Source: Tyzzerella sp.
Lineage (GTDB): Bacteria; Bacillota; Clostridia; Lachnospirales; Anaerotignaceae
Length of the DNA: 37,257 nt
Assembly: GCA_019415525.1 (NCBI GenBank)
Contig: DXZA01000030.1
Location: 1-37,257 of the forward strand
Reading direction: 5' to 3'
Shown here piece by piece: positions 30,811-37,257 of this stretch. A program made the position numbers and the translations under genes. Below the pieces are notes generated by a model that saw only the letters and a program-made list of their open reading frames with translations, was not told the origin of the DNA and did not search any database. Each line of letters begins with the position of its first letter. Position 1 is the first letter of the stretch.

Positions 30811-31412
30811 ATATATATATGGTTAGACATGGTCAGACAGACTTAAATCTAAAAAGAGTTTATTATGGTAGTACTGATTGTGATATAAATAAAACAGGTA
30901 TTTTGCAAGCAGAAAATTTAAGAGATTTTTTTAAAAATATAGATATTGATTTAATAATATCTTCTGATTTAAAAAGAGCATATCATACAGCAGAAATTAT
31001 AAAAGGAAATAAAAATATTGATATTATAAAAGAAAAAGGTTTTAGGGAAATAAATTTTGGTGACTGGGAAGACAGAACATTTAAAGATATTATGGAAAAT
31101 GATACTGAAAATTATAAAATATGGACTGAAAATTGGCTTGATATAAAGTTTCCTAACGGTGAAAGCTATATGGAGTTTGCTAATAGAATAGAAAAAGCTT
31201 TTTTTAATGTTGTTGAAAAATATAGTCATTTAAAAAATATTCTTATTGTGTCACATAATGGTACATTATCATCTTTATTATGTTCTGCTTTAGATGTGGG
31301 ACAAAAAAGTTTTTGGCGTTTTAAAATAGAACATGGAACATATACAATGATTAGTGTAAATGATAATTATGTTGTTCTTGAAAAATATAATTCTGATATA
31401 AATTTTAAATAA
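30807..31412 (+). CDS. cobC: Histidine phosphatase family protein, probable alpha-ribazole phosphatase
   Basis: A 201-residue phosphoglycerate-mutase-like phosphatase. The catalytic RHG is in MVRHGQTDLN, with the later SDLKRAYHTAEI, FREINFGDWEDRT and VSHNGTLSSL motifs. As the last gene of a cobT-U-S cluster, and overlapping cobS by ATGA, it is most likely the enzyme that dephosphorylates alpha-ribazole phosphate. The sequence alone would allow other small-molecule phosphatases, so the role rests on context. After it, 31413-31485 holds only a weak A/T palindrome and no strong terminator. Confidence 0.82.
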   Translation: MNIYMVRHGQTDLNLKRVYYGSTDCDINKTGILQAENLRDFFKNIDIDLIISSDLKRAYHTAEIIKGNKNIDIIKEKGFREINFGDWEDRTFKDIMENDTENYKIWTENWLDIKFPNGESYMEFANRIEKAFFNVVEKYSHLKNILIVSHNGTLSSLLCSALDVGQKSFWRFKIEHGTYTMISVNDNYVVLEKYNSDINFK

Positions 31413-31485
31413 AATTGATGAAAAAATTATAATTTTATGATAAAATAATATTTAGTATTAATAGTATGTTTTTTGGTTTATAATA

Positions 31486-31514
31486 TTGACAAAATAGATA
31501 CAAAATGCTAAAAT
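31486..31514 (+). promoter_or_regulatory. Promoter of the pyr operon
   Basis: TTGACA (31486-31491), 17-bp spacer and TAAAAT (31509-31514) with an extended -10 TGC at 31506-31508. Transcription would start near 31521, about 33 bases before the leader ORF. Confidence 0.85.
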
Positions 31515-31553
31515 TTTCAACAATGTGTATTAAACAAATGAGGAGGAATATCA

Positions 31554-31625
31554 ATGACTTTTAAAACTGCAAAATATAGTAAAAAAGTTTATTGTTATTT
31601 CTCTTTTTTTATGGTTAATATTTAG
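31554..31625 (+). CDS. pyr operon leader peptide (23 codons)
   Basis: ATG seven bases after a strong GAGGAGG site, then 23 codons and TAG. The peptide begins MTFKTAKYSKK and ends FFMVNI. The second half lies over a U-rich stretch: 18 of the 23 bases at 31588-31610 are T, ending in seven T. An A6G/CT7 hairpin (31581-31587/31603-31609) could act as a polymerase pause signal. The stop codon overlaps the first two bases of the terminator stem, so a ribosome finishing the peptide would cover it. The layout copies the enterobacterial pyrBI leader; the peptide itself probably has no function. Confidence 0.75.
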   Translation: MTFKTAKYSKKVYCYFSFFMVNI

Positions 31626-31662
31626 GCGATAAAAAGTATTTCTTTTTGTTGCCTTTATTTTT
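31624..31662 (+). terminator. Attenuator in the pyr leader
   Basis: A 13-bp stem with two G-T pairs (31624-31636/31642-31654, AGGCGATAAAAAG arm), loop TATTT and T-rich tail TTATTTTT. It lies 23 bases before pyrB. No PyrR-binding-type antiterminator or competing upstream helix was recognised. Confidence 0.85.
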
Positions 31663-31685
31663 GTATATATGTTAGGAGGTATAAA

Positions 31686-32606
31686 ATGTTACAGAGAAAA
31701 GATATTCTTGGTCTTAAGGATATGAGTAAAGAAGAGATACTTACAGTTCTTGAGACTGCTAAAGAAATGAAACTTAGAATAGATGATGGTTCTCTTAGAA
31801 AAGGTGAACTTAAAGGTAAAAGTATGGTAACTCTTTTCTATGAAAATAGTACAAGAACAAAAACATCTTTTGCTCTTGCCGGAAAATACCTTGGTGCAAC
31901 AGTTCAAGACCTTGGTGTTGCTACAAGTAGCGTTAAAAAAGGTGAAAGCCTTATAGATACAGGTAAAACTCTTGACCAAATGGGTATTGATATTATGGTT
32001 ATGAGAAATAGTCTTACAGGTGCACCTCATGTACTTGCTAAAAATGTTGATGCACACGTTGTTAATGCTGGTGATGGTTCAAATGAACACCCAACACAGG
32101 CTCTTTTAGACCTTTATACAATTCTTGATTATAAAAAACATTTTGAAGGCTTAAAAGTTGCTATTATCGGAGATATTTCTCATAGTCGTGTTGCAAGAAG
32201 TAATGTTTTTGGTCTTACAAAACTTGGTGCTGATGTTACTCTTGCAGGTCCTTCAACTCTTCTTGGTGGAAGTGGTCTTCTTGGAGTAAAAACAACAGCT
32301 GATGTTAAAGAAGCTATTACAGGAGCAGATGTTGTTATGGGTCTTCGTATACAGTTTGAAAGACAAAAAACAACAGCTTTCCCAGGACTTAATGAATATA
32401 GAGAGCTTTTTGGTATAGATAAAGAGCTTCTTAAATATGCTAAAGATGATGTTCTTGTTATGCACCCAGGCCCTGTAAATAGAGGTATTGAACTTAGTAC
32501 AGATGTTATTGATGGTAAACATTCTGTTATAAATATACAGGTTAAAAATGGTGTGGCTGTACGTATGGCTATACTTAAACTTCTTATTGAAGGAGGTAGA
32601 AAATAA
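31686..32606 (+). CDS. pyrB: Aspartate carbamoyltransferase, catalytic chain
   Basis: Makes N-carbamoyl-aspartate from carbamoyl phosphate and aspartate, the first committed step of pyrimidine synthesis. 306 residues. The carbamoyl-phosphate loop STRTKTS is at 55-61, followed by HPTQALLDLYTI and the HPGPVNRGIE motif near the C terminus. The ATG follows TAGGAGGT. No pyrI follows in the visible operon, so an unregulated catalytic trimer is likely. Its stop overlaps the pyrC start by one base. Confidence 0.96.
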   Translation: MLQRKDILGLKDMSKEEILTVLETAKEMKLRIDDGSLRKGELKGKSMVTLFYENSTRTKTSFALAGKYLGATVQDLGVATSSVKKGESLIDTGKTLDQMGIDIMVMRNSLTGAPHVLAKNVDAHVVNAGDGSNEHPTQALLDLYTILDYKKHFEGLKVAIIGDISHSRVARSNVFGLTKLGADVTLAGPSTLLGGSGLLGVKTTADVKEAITGADVVMGLRIQFERQKTTAFPGLNEYRELFGIDKELLKYAKDDVLVMHPGPVNRGIELSTDVIDGKHSVINIQVKNGVAVRMAILKLLIEGGRK

Positions 32607-33892
32607 TGAAAATTCTTATTAAAAATGGTAGAGTTATAAATCCGGCAACAGGCATTGATGAAGTTATGGACGTGCTTGTTAATAATGATATTGTAGAAAA
32701 ACTTGAAAAAAACATAAATGATGATGCTGATAAAGTTATAGATGCTGATAAATGTTGGGTAACACCTGGATTTATCGATGTTCATGTTCATTTGAGAGAC
32801 CCAGGATATGAATATAAAGAAACAATAGGAACAGGAACAAGGTCAGCTGCAAAAGGTGGTTTTACAACAATATGTTGTATGCCTAATACAAACCCTGTTA
32901 CTGATAGTGAAATTATGGTTGAATATATAAAAATGAAAGCTGCTCGTGACGGTGTTGTAAATGTTCTTCCTATCGGTGCTATTACAAAAGGACAAAGTGG
33001 TGAAGAACTTGCAAATATTGGTCAGATGGCAAATGCTGGTGCTTGTGCCATAAGTGAAGATGGAAAAAGTGTTCTTTCATCAGGTCTTTTAAAAACAGCT
33101 ATGAAATATGCTAAAATGTTTAATATTCCTGTACTTTCACATTGTGAAGATATGAGCCTTGTCGGTGGTGGTTCAATGAATGCAGGTGCTGCAAGTCAGC
33201 TTCTTGGACTTAAAGGCATTTCAAATGACTCAGAAGAAGTTATTGTTGCAAGAGATATAATACTTGCTAGAAGTACAAACTCAAAACTTCATATTTGTCA
33301 TGTTAGTACAAAAGGAAGTATACAGCTTTTAAGAGAAGCTCATGCAAGAGGTGAAAGTGTAACTGCTGAAATTTGTCCACATCACTTTACACTTACAGAT
33401 GAAGCTGTTATGGATTATGACGGAAATACAAAAATGAACCCTCCACTTCGTTCAGCAGAAGATGTTTTAGCACTTAAAGAGGCTTTAAAAGACGGTACAG
33501 TAGGTATTATTGCAACAGACCACGCTCCACATAGTCTTGATGAGAAAAATTGTGAATATGAAAAAGCTGCTTTTGGTATTGTAGGATTTGAAACTGCTCT
33601 TCCTCTTGGAATTAAAGTTCTTATTGGAGAAGGTTGGCTTACACCTTCACAGCTTATTGAAAAAATGACTATTAATCCAGCAAAAATGCTTGGTATAGAT
33701 AAAGGTTCTATTGAAGTTGGTAAAGTTGCAGATATTACAATAATTGACCCAGAAGCTGAATATAAAGTTGATGTTTCAAAATTTGCGTCTAAGAGTAAAA
33801 ACAGTCCTTTTGACGGATATGAAGTAAAAGGTAAAGTTGAATATACAATAGTAGGCGGAAAAGTTGTTGTTGAAAAAGGCGAACTTGTTTAA
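32606..33892 (+). CDS. pyrC: Dihydroorotase, class I
   Basis: Cyclises carbamoyl-aspartate to dihydroorotate. A 428-residue amidohydrolase with the metal motif HVHLRDPG (His60, His62), the family signature ETIGTGTRSAAKGGFTT, SHCED, HICHVSTKGS and the late ATDHAPHS. The length and motifs are those of class I (PyrC of Gram-positives). The ATG overlaps the pyrB stop (TAATG) with GGAGGT inside the pyrB end, pointing to translational coupling. Confidence 0.96.
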   Translation: MKILIKNGRVINPATGIDEVMDVLVNNDIVEKLEKNINDDADKVIDADKCWVTPGFIDVHVHLRDPGYEYKETIGTGTRSAAKGGFTTICCMPNTNPVTDSEIMVEYIKMKAARDGVVNVLPIGAITKGQSGEELANIGQMANAGACAISEDGKSVLSSGLLKTAMKYAKMFNIPVLSHCEDMSLVGGGSMNAGAASQLLGLKGISNDSEEVIVARDIILARSTNSKLHICHVSTKGSIQLLREAHARGESVTAEICPHHFTLTDEAVMDYDGNTKMNPPLRSAEDVLALKEALKDGTVGIIATDHAPHSLDEKNCEYEKAAFGIVGFETALPLGIKVLIGEGWLTPSQLIEKMTINPAKMLGIDKGSIEVGKVADITIIDPEAEYKVDVSKFASKSKNSPFDGYEVKGKVEYTIVGGKVVVEKGELV

Positions 33893-33907
33893 TTCGGAGG
33901 ATTTTAA

Positions 33908-34840
33908 ATGATAATAGATAAACTTATTGAAAAAATTAAAGAAACAAATAACCCTACTGTTGTAGGTCTTGACCCTCGTCTTTCATATGTTCCTGAGCAT
34001 ATTGTTAATGAATGTTATGAAAAGTTTGGAAAAACTCCTAAGGCTGTTGCTGAAGCTTTCTTTATGTTTAATAAAGAAATAATTGATGCAACATATGACC
34101 TTATACCTGCTGTTAAACCACAGGTTGCTATGTATGAAATGTTTGGACCAGAAGGTATGGATTGTTATATCAGAACAATTCAGTATGCAAAAAGCAAAGG
34201 TCTTATTATAATCGGTGATATTAAAAGAAGTGATATTGCTTCAACAGCTGAAAGCTACTCTGATGGACATATTGGACGTGTTGACATTGGTGGAGAAAAA
34301 CTTGAAATATATTATGAAGATTTTATAACATTAAATCCATATCTTGGTATTGATTCCATTGAGCCATATTTCGGAAACTGTAAAGAATATGAAAGAGGTA
34401 TGTTTGTACTTGTTAAAACATCAAATCCAAATAGCGGCGAACTTCAAGACCTTGATGTAAACGGTATGAAGCTTTATGAAAAAGTTGGAGAGCTTACAGA
34501 AAAATGGGGAGAAGATTTTAGGGGAGAATATGGATATAGCAGTGTAGGTGCTGTTGTTGGTGCTACACACCCAAGTCAGGCTGAAAATTTAAGAAAATTA
34601 ATGCCACATACATTCTTCCTTGTACCAGGATATGGTGCACAAGGTGGAAAAGCTGAAGACCTTGCTGTATGCTTTGACGAAAATGGTCTTGGTGCTATTA
34701 TAAATTCATCAAGAGGAATTATTGCTGCATATAAAAATGATAAATATAAAGATATGTTCTCTGAAAAAGATTTTGCTAAGGCTTCAAGACAAGCTGTAAT
34801 TGATATGAGAGATGACCTTAATAAATATAGATTAAAATAA
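33908..34840 (+). CDS. pyrF: Orotidine-5'-phosphate decarboxylase, type 2
   Basis: Converts OMP to UMP, the last step of the pathway. At 310 residues it is longer than type 1 enzymes of about 230; the N-terminal VVGLDPRLSYVP, the catalytic D(104)IKRSD(109) and VVGATHPSQAE identify the type 2 family. TCGGAGG precedes the ATG, 15 bases after pyrC. Confidence 0.95.
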   Translation: MIIDKLIEKIKETNNPTVVGLDPRLSYVPEHIVNECYEKFGKTPKAVAEAFFMFNKEIIDATYDLIPAVKPQVAMYEMFGPEGMDCYIRTIQYAKSKGLIIIGDIKRSDIASTAESYSDGHIGRVDIGGEKLEIYYEDFITLNPYLGIDSIEPYFGNCKEYERGMFVLVKTSNPNSGELQDLDVNGMKLYEKVGELTEKWGEDFRGEYGYSSVGAVVGATHPSQAENLRKLMPHTFFLVPGYGAQGGKAEDLAVCFDENGLGAIINSSRGIIAAYKNDKYKDMFSEKDFAKASRQAVIDMRDDLNKYRLK

Positions 34841-34848
34841 TAAATTTA

Positions 34849-34878
34849 AAAACGGGGAATAGTATTATTCCCTGTTTT
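34849..34878 (+). other. Intercistronic hairpin between pyrF and pyrK
   Basis: A 12-bp stem with one G-T pair (34849-34860/34867-34878, AAAACGGGGAAT arm) and a six-base loop. The 3' arm ends in TTTT followed by AAACTAAATTTTTT, so it may be a weak terminator, an RNA-stabilising element or a processing site within the operon. Confidence 0.6.
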
Positions 34879-34903
34879 AAACTAAATTTTTTGGAGGAAA
34901 TAT

Positions 34904-35677
34904 ATGAAATCGGTTAGTATTGCTGAAATTATAAAAAATGAAAATATATCCGAAAATATATATGATATGATTATATCTGTTCCTGAAATAGCTAAAGAAG
35001 CTAAAGCCGGACAGTTTATAAATGTATATACAGGAAAAAGTGAACATTTACTTCCTCGTCCTATAAGTATATGTGGTATTGATGAGGAAAAAGGTACAAT
35101 AAGAATGGTGTTTCAAGTTGTTGGAAAAGGAACAGAACTTTTTTCAGCTTTAAAAGCAGGTGATAGTGTTAAAGTTCTTGGTCCTCTTGGAAATGGCTAT
35201 GATATATCCGAAGAATGTACAAATAATGTACTTATTGGTGGTGGTATCGGTGTTCCTCCACTTCTTGAGCTTGCTAAAAGACTTAAAGGTAAAAAACAAG
35301 TTTTTATAGGTGCAAGAACAAAACCTATACTTATTGATGAATTTAAAGCACTTGGTGCTGATGTGTATGTTGCTACTGACGACGGTTCAGAAGGATTTAA
35401 GGGGAATGCAGTTGAGCTTGTAAGAGAAATTAATCCTGATGTTGATGCAATATATTCTTGTGGTCCTAAAATAATGCTTAAAGCTGTTGCTGATTGGTCA
35501 GAAGAAAAAGGAATTAAAGCACAAGTTTCTATGGAAGAAAGAATGGCTTGTGGAATTGGTGCATGTGTTGGCTGTGCTGTAAAAATTAAAAAAGAAGGGG
35601 AAAGTGATTGGTCAAACCTTAAAGTTTGTAAAGATGGCCCTGTATTTTTAAGTAATGAGGTGGTTTGGAATGAGTAA
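34904..35677 (+). CDS. pyrK: Dihydroorotate dehydrogenase B, electron-transfer subunit
   Basis: FAD and [2Fe-2S] subunit that passes electrons from dihydroorotate oxidation to NAD+. 257 residues: a ferredoxin-reductase-type FAD domain (LLPRPISICG, GKGTELF), the NAD-domain GGGIGVPPLLELA, and four cluster cysteines at 216, 221, 224 and 242. TTGGAGG precedes the ATG. Overlaps pyrD by eight bases, ensuring paired synthesis. Confidence 0.95.
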   Translation: MKSVSIAEIIKNENISENIYDMIISVPEIAKEAKAGQFINVYTGKSEHLLPRPISICGIDEEKGTIRMVFQVVGKGTELFSALKAGDSVKVLGPLGNGYDISEECTNNVLIGGGIGVPPLLELAKRLKGKKQVFIGARTKPILIDEFKALGADVYVATDDGSEGFKGNAVELVREINPDVDAIYSCGPKIMLKAVADWSEEKGIKAQVSMEERMACGIGACVGCAVKIKKEGESDWSNLKVCKDGPVFLSNEVVWNE

Positions 35678-36581
35678 CATTAATACAAGTATAAATATAT
35701 GTGGTGTTGAAATGAAAAACCCTGTTACAACAGCTTCCGGTACATTCGGTTCTGGTAGAGAATACGGAGAGTTTGTTGACCTTAACAGACTTGGTGCTGT
35801 TACTGTAAAAGGTGTTGCTGCACACCCTTGGAAGGGAAATAATTCACCTCGTATTGCTGAAACATATGGTGGTATGCTTAATTCAGTAGGTCTTCAGAAC
35901 CCTGGTGCAGATTATTTTATGGAAAATGATATTCCATTTTTAAGACAGTTTGATACAAAAATTATTGTAAATATATGTGGTCACTCAATAGAAGAATATT
36001 GTGAAGTTGCAGAAAAACTTTCTGATGCTGATATAGATTTATTTGAACTTAATATATCTTGTCCAAATGTTTCCGAAGGTGGTATTGCTTTTGGTACACA
36101 GCCTGCTATGGTTGAAAAAGTTGTTTCTGAGGTTAAAAAATATACAAAACGTCCTCTTATAGCAAAATTAAGCCCTAATGTAACAGATATTACAGAAATA
36201 GCAAGAGCTGCTGTAAGTGGTGGTGCTGATGCTATTTCTCTTATAAATACTCTTATGGGTATGAGAATTGATATTCATAGAAGAAAACCTGTACTAGCAA
36301 ATAAAATAGGTGGTTTTTCTGGTCCTGCAATAAAACCTGTTGCTGTTAGAATGGTTTATCAGGTTGCAAAAGCTGTTGATGTACCTATAATTGGTATGGG
36401 TGGTATACAAAACGGTGATGATGCAATAGAATTTATTATGGCTGGTGCAACAGGTGTTGCTGTTGGTACTGCTAACTTTGCAAATCCTTTTGCTACTATT
36501 GAAGTTGTTGAAGGAATTGAAAATTATATGAGAAAATATGGTATTAAAGATTTATCTGAGATACGTGGTATTATAGATTAA
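35670..36581 (+). CDS. pyrD: Dihydroorotate dehydrogenase B, catalytic subunit (class 1B)
   Basis: FMN enzyme that oxidises dihydroorotate to orotate with PyrK. 303 residues: PVTTASGTFGSGREY, the active-site loop NISCPNVSEGG with catalytic Cys131 (a cysteine base is the class 1 mark), LSPNVTDI, and the FMN-phosphate segment GMGGIQNGDDA. An ATG at 35655 would add five residues, but GAGGTGG lies between the two ATGs, so 35670 is chosen. Confidence 0.95.
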   Translation: MSNINTSINICGVEMKNPVTTASGTFGSGREYGEFVDLNRLGAVTVKGVAAHPWKGNNSPRIAETYGGMLNSVGLQNPGADYFMENDIPFLRQFDTKIIVNICGHSIEEYCEVAEKLSDADIDLFELNISCPNVSEGGIAFGTQPAMVEKVVSEVKKYTKRPLIAKLSPNVTDITEIARAAVSGGADAISLINTLMGMRIDIHRRKPVLANKIGGFSGPAIKPVAVRMVYQVAKAVDVPIIGMGGIQNGDDAIEFIMAGATGVAVGTANFANPFATIEVVEGIENYMRKYGIKDLSEIRGIID

Positions 36582-36596
36582 TGGAGGGTATTAAAT

Positions 36597-37257
36597 ATGT
36601 TAACAGCAAAGAAAAAAGAATTTATTGAATTTATGATGAGTGCTGATGTACTTCGTTTTGGAGAATTCAAAACAAAAAGTGGACGTCTTACACCATACTT
36701 TGTAAATACAGGTAACTATAAAACAGGTAAACAGATTGCTACACTTGCAAAATTTTATGCTGAACTTATAAAAGAAACTTGTGGTGATGAATTTGATGCT
36801 ATGTTTGGGCCTGCTTATAAAGGTATTCCTCTTGCAGCAGCAACAGCAGCTACACTTGCAACAGAATATGATATTGACAAAGCTTATTTCTTCAATAGAA
36901 AAGAAGTTAAAGACCATGGTGAAGGTGGAAGTCTTGTAGGATATAAACCTGTTGATGGTGACAGAATTATAATAATTGAAGACGTTATTACAGCCGGAAC
37001 AGCTATAAGAGAAACAATGCCTATACTTTTTGATAGTGCTGATGTAAAAGTTAAAGATATGTTTATATCTGTAAACCGTTGTGAAGTTGGTCAGAATAGT
37101 GAAAAAACAGCTATTATGGAAGTTAAAGAAGAATTTGGTATAAATGTACATTCAATAATATCTGTTGTTGATATTTATGAATATCTTAAAGAACAGGGAA
37201 CTTATGGTGAAGTTCTTGAAAATATGAAAAAATATATGGATACATACTGTATATTAT
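36597..37257 (+). CDS. pyrE: Orotate phosphoribosyltransferase (3' end outside the window)
   Basis: Joins orotate to PRPP to form OMP. It begins at ATG 36597 after GGAGGG, and 220 codons are visible before the right edge with no stop, so at most a short C-terminal piece is missing for this family. Visible motifs are FKTKSGRLTPYFVNTG near the N terminus, FGPAYKGIPLA, FNRKEVKDHGEGG for the flexible catalytic loop, and the PRPP-binding IIEDVITAGTA (Glu128-Asp129). Sixth gene of the operon. Together the six genes cover the pathway from carbamoyl phosphate to UMP. Confidence 0.94.
   Translation, partial: MLTAKKKEFIEFMMSADVLRFGEFKTKSGRLTPYFVNTGNYKTGKQIATLAKFYAELIKETCGDEFDAMFGPAYKGIPLAAATAATLATEYDIDKAYFFNRKEVKDHGEGGSLVGYKPVDGDRIIIIEDVITAGTAIRETMPILFDSADVKVKDMFISVNRCEVGQNSEKTAIMEVKEEFGINVHSIISVVDIYEYLKEQGTYGEVLENMKKYMDTYCIL

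Noticed and set aside
31413..31485. Terminator after cobC
   Set aside because: Only an AAAATTATAATTTT palindrome is present; too weak to support.
1..37257. Mobile element, prophage, CRISPR array, tRNA or rRNA
   Set aside because: No transposase, integrase, repeat-spacer array, tRNA cloverleaf or rRNA segment was recognised on either strand by eye, and composition looks uniform.

Overview
The window is low-GC (roughly 30 %), gene-dense chromosomal DNA. It looks like an anaerobic clostridial Firmicute, plausibly Lachnospiraceae-like. The clues are strong AGGAGG-type ribosome binding sites, A/T-ending codons, several TTG starts, short A/T-rich spacers with classic intrinsic terminators, a ferredoxin-type (EFR1) protein, a thioredoxin-reductase-like flavoprotein without NADPH motifs, class-II GalT, and the PyrK/PyrD-1B dihydroorotate dehydrogenase. 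I see no IS element, phage gene, CRISPR array, tRNA or rRNA. The species cannot be named from this sequence alone.

Layout, left to right. 1-3.5 kb: the end of an unknown transcript with a 32-codon ORF, then ilvBN (acetolactate synthase) behind a structured leader, then a PHP-type histidinol phosphatase. 3.5-8.7 kb: a LysR regulator divergent from a MarR regulator that leads a heterodimeric ABC exporter. 8.8-14.4 kb: an EFR1 flavodoxin/ferredoxin protein, a convergent AraC regulator, and a divergent galK-galT-galE Leloir operon. 14.5-22 kb: an RmlD-like reductase translationally coupled to a dicarboxylate/amino-acid symporter, a DUF1846 protein, a Nudix hydrolase, an HD-domain protein, an unknown membrane-anchored protein, and a fluoride riboswitch controlling a cation/proton antiporter. 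22-28.4 kb: an EF-G paralogue, the thioredoxin-reductase-like protein, a PhoB/PhoR-type two-component system, and bioY under a BirA-type operator. 28.4-31.4 kb: cobT-cobU-cobS-cobC, late cobalamin assembly. 31.4 kb to the right edge: pyrB-C-F-K-D-E, de novo UMP synthesis, with pyrE running off the window.

The most interesting content lies in the control regions. (1) The pyr operon starts with a promoter, a well-translated 23-codon leader ORF carrying a U-rich tract, and an intrinsic terminator whose 5' arm begins inside the leader stop codon. This is the architecture of enterobacterial pyrBI UTP-sensing attenuation, placed here in a Firmicute where PyrR control would be expected. (2) A consensus promoter fires directly into a crcB-motif fluoride aptamer whose 3' strand is shared with a terminator, upstream of a CPA-family antiporter. 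(3) The bioY promoter has its -35 box embedded in one arm of a BirA-like palindrome, and the same palindrome is also the terminator of the upstream histidine kinase gene. Protein-level oddities include a five-cysteine insert in acetolactate synthase, an EF-G-like GTPase with Tyr in place of the G3 histidine, and the probable ferredoxin-linked thioredoxin reductase.

No stretch longer than 300 bases lacks a gene. The larger spacers (about 129-353, 4370-4510, 10461-10593, 14330-14603, 21866-22063, 31413-31685) are described below. Start codons were moved from the longest reading frame wherever a ribosome binding site dictated it (araC-type gene, galK, rmlD-like gene, DUF1846 gene, antiporter gene, thioredoxin-reductase-like gene, histidine kinase gene, cobS, pyrD).
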